From contig CACXBN010000233.1 in assembly GCA_902765885.1 (NCBI GenBank), forward strand, positions 1-9,755: DNA of 9,755 bases. The letters are read 5' to 3'. Every line of letters begins with the position of its first letter. The stretch's first letter is position 1. A model generated the notes under the pieces. The model worked only from the letters and a program-made list of their open reading frames with translations. It searched no databases and had not been told where the DNA came from. This document shows, one piece after another, positions 1 to 5,824 of the stretch. The translations under genes and the position numbers were made by a program. Source of the stretch: an uncultured Ruminococcus sp. (GTDB taxonomy: Bacteria > Bacillota > Clostridia > Oscillospirales > CAG-272).

Positions 1-2
1 AA

Positions 3-317
3 TTCGGTGCAGATGTAGACGAAGGTATTGAAAGATGCATGGGAAACGAAGGATTCTACCTTAAGATGATCGGACTTGCGGCGGAAGACAGACAGATCGA
101 TAAGCTTGTGTCGCTGACAGAGGCCGGGAAGCTTGATGAAGCATTCGAGGTTGCGCATTCTCTGAAGGGAATGTATGCGAATCTGGCGCTTACCCCCATA
201 AGTGATCCTATAACAGAGATTACGGAATACCTTAGAAAAGGTACGGAAAGAGACTATTCTGTACTGCTTGATGAAATAATAAAGCAGAAACAGCATCTCG
301 ACGATCTCATGAAATAG
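3..317 (+). CDS. Histidine phosphotransfer (Hpt) domain protein, 3' part only
   Basis: The reading frame is open at the left edge, so the true start lies outside the window and the first ATG at 39 is internal. The residues before it (GADVDEGIERC) already belong to the Hpt fold, and that ATG has no good ribosome site. Hpt domains pass a phosphoryl group between receiver domains in multistep phosphorelays, in the cytoplasm. The phospho-accepting histidine is most likely the one in the motif AHSLKG (codon 156-158). It is followed by the usual small, Ala/Asn-rich turn of the helix (MYANLAL), and the C-terminus is a charged helix. About 104 residues are visible, close to a whole Hpt domain. It could therefore be a stand-alone Hpt protein of about 110-120 residues or the C-terminal domain of a hybrid sensor kinase; the window cannot decide. 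A hairpin terminator follows 20 nt after the stop, so it is separate from the downstream operon. Confidence 0.87.
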   Translation, partial: FGADVDEGIERCMGNEGFYLKMIGLAAEDRQIDKLVSLTEAGKLDEAFEVAHSLKGMYANLALTPISDPITEITEYLRKGTERDYSVLLDEIIKQKQHLDDLMK

Positions 318-337
318 AATAAAACAGAATAACAATG

Positions 338-373
338 AGTGCGGTTCGGCGTCGTCAGGCGTCGCACCGTATT
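338..373 (+). terminator. Rho-independent terminator after the Hpt gene
   Basis: Positions 338-353 pair with 358-373 around a 4-nt loop (GTCA). There are 15 pairs, including a few G-U pairs, and one mismatch (346 against 365). The inner stem CGGCGTC/GGCGTCG is GC-rich. The following bases (CGTTTAT) form only a modest T-rich tail. Position and stability fit a terminator that ends the Hpt transcript before the pilus-like operon. Read directly from sequence; strength is inferred. Confidence 0.65.
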
Positions 374-503
374 CGTTTATAAGTGAAAATTTCCAAAAAT
401 CAAAAAAATATCCGTTACAGCGCATGTTAGTGAAAAAACGGATTCAAATATAAAAATCCATCAGGCCAAGATAAGCATAGAGTAAAGAAACACATAAAAC
501 CTG
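374..503 (+). promoter_or_regulatory. AT-rich leader of the pilus-like operon, promoter not resolved
   Basis: This gene-free stretch must carry the promoter of the seven-gene operon if the upstream terminator works. It is strongly AT-rich. The only reasonable -10-like element is TATAAA at 449-454. The best-spaced -35 for it (TTAGTG, 427-432, 16-nt spacer) matches the consensus at two of six positions, so it would need an activator or an alternative sigma factor. A weak GGATT/AATCC hairpin (440-444, 455-459) overlaps that element. I saw no cyclic-di-GMP riboswitch signature here, although some clostridial pilus operons have one. Confidence 0.25.
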
Positions 504-512
504 AAAGGAGGT
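504..512 (+). promoter_or_regulatory. Shine-Dalgarno site deciding the start of the lipoprotein gene
   Basis: AAAGGAGGT is a near-perfect anti-16S match. It overlaps the in-frame GTG at 511 and lies 13 nt before ATG 526, a longer spacing than usual. From ATG 526 the protein begins MKRKK plus a hydrophobic segment, a normal lipoprotein signal; the extra MRQDE would be atypical. Confidence 0.75.
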
Positions 513-525
513 GCGTCAGGACGAG

Positions 526-1518
526 ATGAAAAGAAAAAAATTTTACAGCATAGTTGCAATACTTGTTATGGTATTAATTGTGATGTCATCCTGTTCTGAC
601 CCTTCAGCATCTCCGGTACCGTCAAATCCCAGATGGCAGGATACTACCCCGCCGCAAACCGATAATACCGAAAAGACGGATGTGACACCTCAGCCATCCG
701 ACGACGGGAAGAAGTATGTCTTCCCCGAAGTAAGAATAGCAGAATATCATGAAGAACTGACTGAAGGATTTGAAAACGCGAGAATAGATATCTCGTCAAT
801 AAAAGAAGGATATGTTGCAGCTTCCGCAAAATCGGAAAACAGGCTTAAGTTCCAGGTTAAGAAAGAGGGGATCACGTACAACTATGATCTCCCGTCCGAC
901 GGAACTCCCGGTATTTTCCCACTGCAGAGCGGAGACGGGACATATACGTTCCGCATCATGGAAAATGTTACAGGCTCAAGTTATGCCGAAGTATACTCGA
1001 CAACGATAGACGTAAACATGAACAGTGAATTTGAGCCATTTCTCAGGAACAACAGCTATGTGGATTATTCCGTTGATTCCGAGTGTGTTAAAACGGCTCA
1101 GGAACTGACTATGGGTGCGGCGGATTCGGTAATGGTTGTTTCGCGTATATATGATTTTATATGCAAAAACATCAATTATGACAAACAGAAGGCTACGACG
1201 GTATCAAGCGGATATATTCCTTATCCGGACAGCACACTGGCAACCGGTATGGGAATATGCTTTGATTATGCTGCCCTTGCCGCAGCGATGCTCAGGTCAC
1301 TCGGAATTCCGACGAAGATGATTTTCGGGAATGTTGAGCCTGACGGACTTTACCATGCGTGGAACATGTTTTACACCAAAGAGACCGGATGGATAACCGT
1401 CGGGTTTGAAGTTACCGGTGATAAATGGAACCGAATAGATCTTACGTTCTCGGCAAACGGAGCCGACAGTGAATTTATAGGTAACGGAAGCAATTATACT
1501 GATATATATTACTATTAA
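526..1518 (+). CDS. Lipoprotein with transglutaminase-like (TGc) domain
   Basis: I take ATG 526 as the start (330 aa). An in-frame GTG at 511 overlaps the Shine-Dalgarno sequence AAAGGAGGT (504-512) and so cannot be the start that sequence serves. The N-terminus is a lipoprotein signal: MKRKK, a hydrophobic stretch to about residue 20, then MSSC with the lipidated cysteine at C23. A Pro/Thr/Ser/Asp-rich linker follows to about residue 62, then a beta-rich region (about 65-165). The transglutaminase-like fold lies at about 185-312. A full Cys-His-Asp triad is visible: C245 in GICFDYA, H277 in YHAWN and D305 in IDLTF. The family includes cross-linkers, peptidases and amidases acting on protein or cell-wall peptides; the reaction here is unknown. 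The protein should be anchored on the outer face of the membrane. It is the first gene of the operon, 17 nt before the PilC-like gene, which suggests a role in assembling or tethering the machine. Confidence 0.87.
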   Translation: MKRKKFYSIVAILVMVLIVMSSCSDPSASPVPSNPRWQDTTPPQTDNTEKTDVTPQPSDDGKKYVFPEVRIAEYHEELTEGFENARIDISSIKEGYVAASAKSENRLKFQVKKEGITYNYDLPSDGTPGIFPLQSGDGTYTFRIMENVTGSSYAEVYSTTIDVNMNSEFEPFLRNNSYVDYSVDSECVKTAQELTMGAADSVMVVSRIYDFICKNINYDKQKATTVSSGYIPYPDSTLATGMGICFDYAALAAAMLRSLGIPTKMIFGNVEPDGLYHAWNMFYTKETGWITVGFEVTGDKWNRIDLTFSANGADSEFIGNGSNYTDIYYY

Positions 1519-1535
1519 GAAGGGCGGACAGATAT

Positions 1536-2579
1536 ATGAGAAAAAAACTTGATAATCTCGGAGTCAGCGCTTTCTGTGAAAGCATGGCAATGATGATCCA
1601 GTCCGGAATCCAGACAGACGAAGCCGTGTCACTGCTCCAGAGCGACAAGGATAAGACAGGCGGAGTGCTTGAGGGAGCTCTTGAAAAAATGAAGAGTTCG
1701 CTTGACGAAGGCAAACAGCTGTCTGCTGCAATGAAAGAAACCGATATTTTTCCTTCATATGCCGTTCAGATGATCGAAGCCGGCGAGACCTCCGGACATC
1801 TTGAAAAAATTCTGTTCCGTCTTTCGGATTACTACAAGGAACAGAAAACTATCTCTGATAAACTCAAAAATGCCATTACATATCCGGCGGCAATGCTGGG
1901 ACTCATCATTGCAGTCCTCATAGTTATGCTGACGATGGTTCTCCCTGCGTTCACGGATGTGTATGATGCCATGAGCGGAAGCCTTTCGGCTTCTTCATAC
2001 GGATATATAAGGGTGGCATATATACTGTGCTGGGTCGCTCTCGTAATAATGATCATACTCGCTCTTACACTTGTCACGGGTCTCATACTCTGGAAATGCG
2101 GCAAGAGAGATGTTGTTGAAAAGGTCCTTTCGAAAATCCCGGTTACATCAAAGATACTTGAGTCAATGGGAATGTTCCGCTTTACAGGCGCACTCTCCAC
2201 TTTCCTTTCAAGCGGCAAGCTTCAGGATGAAGCAGTTATCGACAGTATCCCGATGACCGAGTATAAGCCTGTGGAAGAAAAACTTAAGAGAGTCGTCAGA
2301 AATATGGAAGAAGGACACAGCATTTCGCAGGCGGCTTATGACGAAAATCTTTTTGAACCGCTTTACGGCAGAATGCTCCTCGCTGGTGAGAGATCCGGAA
2401 ATCTTGAATCGGTTCTCGGAAAGCTTAACGAACATCTTGAAGAAAACTGCACATCTTCCGTAGACAGGCTCGTCAGCATAGTTGACCCTCTTCTCGCGGG
2501 CGTTCTCATGATAACCGTGGGACTATCGCTTCTCAGCGTTATGCTTCCCCTCATCGGAATGATGAATTCCGTAGGATAA
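1536..2579 (+). CDS. GspF/PilC-type inner-membrane platform protein (type II secretion F family)
   Basis: This is a polytopic membrane protein of 347 aa with two T2SSF domains, at about residues 8-138 and 212-340. The family signature appears twice: AGETSGHLEKIL (82-93) and AGERSGNLESVL (283-294). Hydrophobic segments lie at about 113-140, 158-185 and 317-340. In type IV pili and type II secretion this protein is the cytoplasmic-membrane platform that couples the ATPase to pilin insertion or removal. It is shorter than classical PilC (about 400 aa) and lacks most of the N-terminal cytoplasmic extension. An AGGGCGGA ribosome site sits 7 nt before the ATG. Its neighbours are the lipoprotein gene (17 nt upstream) and four small membrane proteins (first one 13 nt downstream), with the PilT-type ATPase closing the operon. 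It might instead belong to a competence-type (ComGB) system, but the PilT partner favours a pilus-like machine. Confidence 0.91.
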   Translation: MRKKLDNLGVSAFCESMAMMIQSGIQTDEAVSLLQSDKDKTGGVLEGALEKMKSSLDEGKQLSAAMKETDIFPSYAVQMIEAGETSGHLEKILFRLSDYYKEQKTISDKLKNAITYPAAMLGLIIAVLIVMLTMVLPAFTDVYDAMSGSLSASSYGYIRVAYILCWVALVIMIILALTLVTGLILWKCGKRDVVEKVLSKIPVTSKILESMGMFRFTGALSTFLSSGKLQDEAVIDSIPMTEYKPVEEKLKRVVRNMEEGHSISQAAYDENLFEPLYGRMLLAGERSGNLESVLGKLNEHLEENCTSSVDRLVSIVDPLLAGVLMITVGLSLLSVMLPLIGMMNSVG

Positions 2580-2592
2580 AAAGGGGGAGAAG

Positions 2593-2913
2593 ATGTATTC
2601 CGATAAAAAACAAAACATATCGGGCCGTATAATTCTCATAGTGATCATCATTCTTGCATTGGCAGCGGCAATAACCGCATTTGCTCTTTCCGGAAGCCGT
2701 GAAATAAAAGAAGACGGCGCTGCAGCCATCAGGCAGATGATAGAAAAAACAGCTCTTCAATGCTATGTCGTTGAGGGAAATTACCCGTCTACCGTAGAAT
2801 ATCTTGAAGAACACTATGGAATTCAGATAAACCGAAACGAATATCTCGTTGTTTATGAGGCGTTTGCCTCAAATCTTCCGCCGACAGTAAGAGTAATGGC
2901 GATTCAGAAATAA
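2593..2913 (+). CDS. Small single-pass membrane protein, candidate pilin-like subunit
   Basis: No named family is recognised with confidence. The 106-aa protein has a basic/polar head (residues 1-12), one hydrophobic helix (about 13-33) and a soluble domain. The segment KTALQCYVVEGNYPSTVEYLEEHYGI (starting about 52) recalls the part of type II pseudopilins and type IV pilins that follows the long helix, where a Tyr and a Gly-x-Tyr-Pro turn are common. This resemblance is inference. The head ends in SG before the helix (SGRIILI), but the Glu normally at position +5 after the prepilin cleavage point is absent. The ribosome site GGGGGAGA lies close to the ATG, and the gene is 13 nt after the platform gene. 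It probably encodes a filament or pseudopilus component; an accessory membrane subunit is the alternative. Confidence 0.78.
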   Translation: MYSDKKQNISGRIILIVIIILALAAAITAFALSGSREIKEDGAAAIRQMIEKTALQCYVVEGNYPSTVEYLEEHYGIQINRNEYLVVYEAFASNLPPTVRVMAIQK

Positions 2914-2935
2914 AAAATCGGAAGGAGGTTAGACC

Positions 2936-3400
2936 GTGAAACAGAAAGAAAGATCAGGCCTCGGATACTACACGATAGGAATAGCCGCACTGTTTCTTGC
3001 AGGATTTTTACTGCTTGTGATTCTCGGTGCGACCTCATACAGAAATACGGTGGACAGCCAGAACGGCAATCAGGAAACAAGAAGTGTGATCTCATATATT
3101 TCAACGGCAGTCAAATCGAATGATGCGAAAGGATCAGTGAGTGTCAAGAACGGCGAATACGGCATCTTTCTTGAAATACTGTCGGAAGACTCCGGATATG
3201 CAAGAAGAATATATGTCAAAGACGGAAAACTTCTCGAAGATTTTTCAAAGAAAACAAATCCGTTAAATCCCGACAGCGCACAGATAATCGGGGACTGTGA
3301 CCGCCTTGAAATAAATGAAATAGAAAAAGACCTCTATGAGGTCACAACTGATAAAGGCACTGTAGTATTCAGTCTCAGAAGCGGAGGTGGTGACGAATGA
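2936..3400 (+). CDS. DUF4860-like small membrane protein of the pilus-like operon
   Basis: The 154-aa protein starts at GTG, with AAGGAGGTT (2922-2930) 5 nt upstream. Residues 1-11 are polar and basic, residues about 12-32 form one membrane helix, and a soluble domain follows. Its layout (helix, VISYISTAVKSNDA, then GIFLEIL...RRIYVKDGKLLEDF) resembles what I recall of the DUF4860 family, found beside pilus-like genes in Clostridia. That assignment is from memory and untested. The leader reads SGLG then YYTIGIAAL, without the Glu at +5 expected of a standard prepilin. Its TGA overlaps the ATG of the next gene (ATGA, 3397-3400), so the two are probably translationally coupled. Likely role: a minor pilin or pilin-like subunit outside the membrane. 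An assembly factor cannot be excluded. Confidence 0.8.
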   Translation: MKQKERSGLGYYTIGIAALFLAGFLLLVILGATSYRNTVDSQNGNQETRSVISYISTAVKSNDAKGSVSVKNGEYGIFLEILSEDSGYARRIYVKDGKLLEDFSKKTNPLNPDSAQIIGDCDRLEINEIEKDLYEVTTDKGTVVFSLRSGGGDE

Positions 3401-3831
3401 AAAGAAAAAACATCACCGCATTCTATGTTGAAACACTCATTCTTATCATTGCCTTCGTAGCGGTTATACTGCTTATAACATCCGTGTTCGGCAAGGCAAA
3501 AACGGAGAGCACGAATGCTAAAGTGCTCACATCATCCGTGTGCATAGCCGAAAATGCCGCAGAAGTTTTTTCTGCAAGACCGGATATTGAAGGAATAGCG
3601 GGAATTCTCGGCAAGGGAAACGTTATAGAAAAGTCAGACACAAAACTTGTTCTCGGCTATGACAGCGATATGAGAGAAGATCCGGACGGAGTATTGAATC
3701 TTAACATTCAATTGTCCGAGAAAAACGATCTCTCGTATTGTGACATAAGCGTTATTAACGGAGAAACGGGAGAAACTGTTTACACACTTAAAACAGCTTC
3801 CGGAAACATGAAGGGCGGTGATGACAAATGA
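3397..3831 (+). CDS. Small single-pass membrane protein, minor pilin-like
   Basis: The 144-aa protein has a basic head (MKRKN), a hydrophobic helix at about 9-31 that starts AFYVETLILI, and a soluble domain rich in beta-forming sequence. The Glu at residue 12 inside the start of the helix is the one pilin-like hint among the four small proteins. Counted from T7|A8 it sits at +5, as in pilins, but the preceding Gly is replaced by Thr. A helix with SSVCIAENAAEVFSA (about 46-60) follows, as in minor pilins that pack against the filament core. The start overlaps the previous stop (ATGA) and has GGAGGTGG 6 nt upstream; the end overlaps the next start (ATGA, 3828-3831). The function is unassigned. 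Order and coupling suggest fixed-ratio subunits of the same envelope complex. Confidence 0.78.
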   Translation: MKRKNITAFYVETLILIIAFVAVILLITSVFGKAKTESTNAKVLTSSVCIAENAAEVFSARPDIEGIAGILGKGNVIEKSDTKLVLGYDSDMREDPDGVLNLNIQLSEKNDLSYCDISVINGETGETVYTLKTASGNMKGGDDK

Positions 3832-4220
3832 AAGAACTGCCTATCAAACTCGGACCGCTGGCGCTTCTTCTCACCGTTATAAGCATATGCATGACTACAC
3901 TTGCGATACTTACTTTTACAACAGCCAGGGCTGATATGAGTCTTGCCGACACACATGCCTCAACAGTAGCGGAGAGGTATGAGCTTGAGACAGAAGGACA
4001 GGAAGTGATGGCGAAGATCCGCAAAAGCGGACTTTCTGCTGTAAGTCAGGAGTACAAAGCAGAACCTGTCGGAGACGGAACATATGTTATAAACATCACG
4101 CGTGACAACGGATTCAGTCTGAAGATAAGATTCGACGGAGAATATAATATTCTTGAATGGTCGAGCAACAGGGAATGGCAGGAAAACACGGATATCGGCA
4201 ATCTCTGGCCGGGCAGATAA
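3828..4220 (+). CDS. Small single-pass membrane protein, PilX-like position in the operon
   Basis: No known family is recognised. The 130-aa protein has a short head (residues 1-8, ending KLG), a hydrophobic helix at about 9-31, a polar helix with LADTHASTVAERYELETEGQ (about 39-58) and a beta-rich C-terminal half ending LWPGR. The architecture (N-terminal helix continuing into an amphipathic one, then a sheet) is that of pilin-like proteins, but the residue after KLG is Pro and no +5 Glu is present, so prepilin peptidase cleavage is doubtful. The ATG overlaps the previous stop, with only a weak GGCGGTG upstream, so translation probably depends on coupling. The ATPase gene begins 15 nt downstream. 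Likely a subunit of the pilus-like complex; the exact role is unknown. Confidence 0.76.
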   Translation: MKELPIKLGPLALLLTVISICMTTLAILTFTTARADMSLADTHASTVAERYELETEGQEVMAKIRKSGLSAVSQEYKAEPVGDGTYVINITRDNGFSLKIRFDGEYNILEWSSNREWQENTDIGNLWPGR

Positions 4221-4235
4221 ACACGGAGGATAATT

Positions 4236-5294
4236 ATGGGCATTGAGAGTATTCTTTCAAAAGCTGTGGAAACGGAAGTCGCGGATATATTCCTCATATC
4301 CGGAATTCCGGTGACTTTTAAATGCAACGGCAAGCAGGTCAGGTACAATGAAGAAAAACTTATGCCTGACAGTGTGGAAACGCTTGTGCGTGAGATCTAT
4401 GCCATAAGCAGAAGAGACACAAAGAATTTCGATAATGAGATAGATGATGACTTTTCATTCTCGGTTCCCAATCTCGGGCGTTTCAGAGTAAACGTGTTCA
4501 GACAGAGAGGTTCTGTCGCCGCGGTGATCAGAGTGATAAAGTTCGGTCTTCCCGATCCCAAAAAGCTCGGAATACCGGAAAGCGTGCTTTCATTTGCGGA
4601 TACAAAAAAAGGCCTTGTCCTCATAACCGGGGCAGCCGGAACGGGAAAGTCGACAACGCTCGCGTGCATAATCGACAGGATCAACAACAGCCGGGACGGC
4701 CATATCATAACCATGGAAGACCCGATCGAGTATATCCATCGTCACAACAAGAGCATCGTCACCCAGAGAGAAATATCAATAGATACGCCAAGTTATCTTG
4801 ATTCTCTCCGCTCCGCTCTCAGAGAGAGCCCGGACGTCATATTGCTCGGTGAGATGAGGGACTATGATACGATATCCGCCGCCATCACAGCAGCGGAGAC
4901 CGGTGTGCTTTTGTTCAGCACCCTGCATACGAGCTCGGTATCCAACACGATAAACAGGATACTCGATGTATATCCGAGCAATCAGCAGCAGCAGGTCAAA
5001 ATACAGCTCTCGCAGATACTCAAAGGTATCGTGTGCCAGCAGCTTGTTCCGACGACAGACGGAGGACAGACCGCTGTGTTTGAGATAATGAAAACAACGA
5101 CGGCTATCCAGAATATGATAAGAGAAGACAAGCTTCATCAGATAGATTCGGCTCTTCAGGCCGGAGCTGCAGAAGGAATGTGCACAATGGATTCAAGCCT
5201 GCTTAAGCTTTACCGTGAAGGAAGAATAACAAAGGATACGGCTTTGATGTATTGTGTTTATTATGAAAACATGCAGAAAAGACTGGCTATGTGA
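4236..5294 (+). CDS. pilT: PilT-type hexameric motor ATPase
   Basis: Complete at 352 aa, close to the usual PilT length of about 345. The N-terminal PAS-like domain spans about 1-105 and the RecA-like ATPase domain about 110-345. Visible motifs are Walker A GAAGTGKST (132-140), an Asp box EDPIEY (161-166), Walker B with the PilT hallmark LLGEMRD (203-209), the His box STLHT (228-232) and the PilT C-terminal motif AIQNMIRE (290-297), a variant of AIRNLIRE. In known pili PilT is cytoplasmic and drives retraction while PilB drives extension. No PilB is present here, so this ATPase may power the whole local machine or work with a motor encoded elsewhere. GGAGGA lies 5 nt before the ATG. It is the last gene of the operon, followed by an AU-rich terminator candidate. 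The family call is firm; the symbol is used in the family sense. Confidence 0.94.
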   Translation: MGIESILSKAVETEVADIFLISGIPVTFKCNGKQVRYNEEKLMPDSVETLVREIYAISRRDTKNFDNEIDDDFSFSVPNLGRFRVNVFRQRGSVAAVIRVIKFGLPDPKKLGIPESVLSFADTKKGLVLITGAAGTGKSTTLACIIDRINNSRDGHIITMEDPIEYIHRHNKSIVTQREISIDTPSYLDSLRSALRESPDVILLGEMRDYDTISAAITAAETGVLLFSTLHTSSVSNTINRILDVYPSNQQQQVKIQLSQILKGIVCQQLVPTTDGGQTAVFEIMKTTTAIQNMIREDKLHQIDSALQAGAAEGMCTMDSSLLKLYREGRITKDTALMYCVYYENMQKRLAM

Positions 5295-5353
5295 TTGTGC
5301 TTTTCTCGTTTGGCTTCTGGCTTGAGCATTTGAAACAATAATGTAAAATAGTA

Positions 5354-5396
5354 GTGAAAAACCATGATTTCAGTATGATTTTATGAAGTTTTTTGC
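5354..5396 (+). terminator. AU-rich terminator candidate closing the pilus-like operon
   Basis: GTGAAAAAC (5354-5362) pairs with GTTTTTTGC (5388-5396), nine pairs with two G-U. After a two-base bulge, CATGA (5363-5367) pairs with TTATG (5381-5385). A run of five T (5397-5401) follows directly. The stem is weak in GC, so terminator strength is uncertain, but its position 60 nt after pilT and the T tail fit. Confidence 0.4.
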
Positions 5397-5406
5397 TTTT
5401 TACATA

Positions 5407-5433
5407 GTAAAAATGGTAAAAATGACAAAAATA
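5407..5433 (+). repeat. Three tandem 9-bp A-tract repeats upstream of the HU promoter
   Basis: GTAAAAATG occurs twice in direct tandem (5407-5415, 5416-5424), followed by a degenerate third copy ACAAAAATA (5425-5433). Five-base A-tracts thus recur almost once per helical turn and end two bases before the -35 box. This could form an UP element for RNA polymerase alpha, or a bent site for HU itself. Confidence 0.6.
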
Positions 5434-5435
5434 TA

Positions 5436-5464
5436 TTGAAAGACAGATTGTAATATGGTAAAAT
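5436..5464 (+). promoter_or_regulatory. Sigma-A promoter of the HU gene
   Basis: The -35 box TTGAAA (5436-5441) and the -10 box TAAAAT (5459-5464) are separated by exactly 17 nt. A-rich DNA upstream resembles an UP element. Transcription should begin near 5471, leaving a leader of about 70 nt. That leader has a small TGCTCT/AGAGCA hairpin (5484-5489, 5501-5506) before an A-rich unpaired stretch and the ribosome site GGAGGA. Confidence 0.75.
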
Positions 5465-5540
5465 ACGATGTGTTGTAGAAAACTGCTCTGAAACTTATCG
5501 AGAGCACAAAAAACAAACTACATATCGGAGGATATATAAA

Positions 5541-5813
5541 ATGAAAAAGAACGATCTTATCGCAAAAATCGCTGAAAGAACAGGAAAATCAAAGGCTGCT
5601 ACAAGAGCTGTTTTTGATGAATCTGTAAAGGTTATAGCAGAAGCACTTGCAGAAGGCGAAACAATTTCTCTTCTCGGATTCGGTACATTCAAAGTAACAG
5701 AAGTTAAAGAAAGAACAGCTAACAACCCGCTCACAAAGAAGAAGATCAAAGTTCCCGCACACAAGCGCCCGGTATTCAAAGCATCACCGAAGCTCAAAGA
5801 ATCTGTTAAATAA
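5541..5813 (+). CDS. HU-family nucleoid DNA-binding protein
   Basis: This is a 90-aa, full-length member of the HU/IHF family (usual length 90-95). The protein dimerises, binds DNA with little sequence preference, bends and compacts it, and assists replication, recombination and gene control. The helical dimer part is residues 1-45. The conserved turn LLGFGTF is at 44-50, and the beta-arm spans about 53-77 with the intercalating proline at P63 in NNPLT. The end APAHK-like VPAHKRPVFKAS (71-82) matches the family. The usual GRNP before the arm tip reads ANNP here, a small variation. Ribosome site GGAGGA (5527-5532) lies 8 nt before the ATG. It has its own strong promoter and a strong terminator, as expected for an abundant monocistronic gene. 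HU and IHF are hard to separate by sequence alone, but Gram-positive members are generally HU (hup/hbs). Confidence 0.96.
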   Translation: MKKNDLIAKIAERTGKSKAATRAVFDESVKVIAEALAEGETISLLGFGTFKVTEVKERTANNPLTKKKIKVPAHKRPVFKASPKLKESVK

Positions 5814-5824
5814 TTAAAAAAAGT

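Noticed and set aside
39..317. ATG 39 as the true start of the Hpt gene
   Set aside because: The in-frame sequence before it continues the Hpt fold to the window edge and no ribosome site precedes ATG 39.
374..503. Cyclic-di-GMP riboswitch before the pilus-like operon
   Set aside because: Some clostridial pilus operons have one, but I found neither conserved core motifs nor the paired arms expected. A covariance-model search would settle it.
5330..5349. TTGAAA (5330-5335) with TAAAAT (5344-5349) as a promoter
   Set aside because: The spacer is only 8 nt; the same -10 with TTGAGC at 5322 is possible but weak and is listed as a finding.
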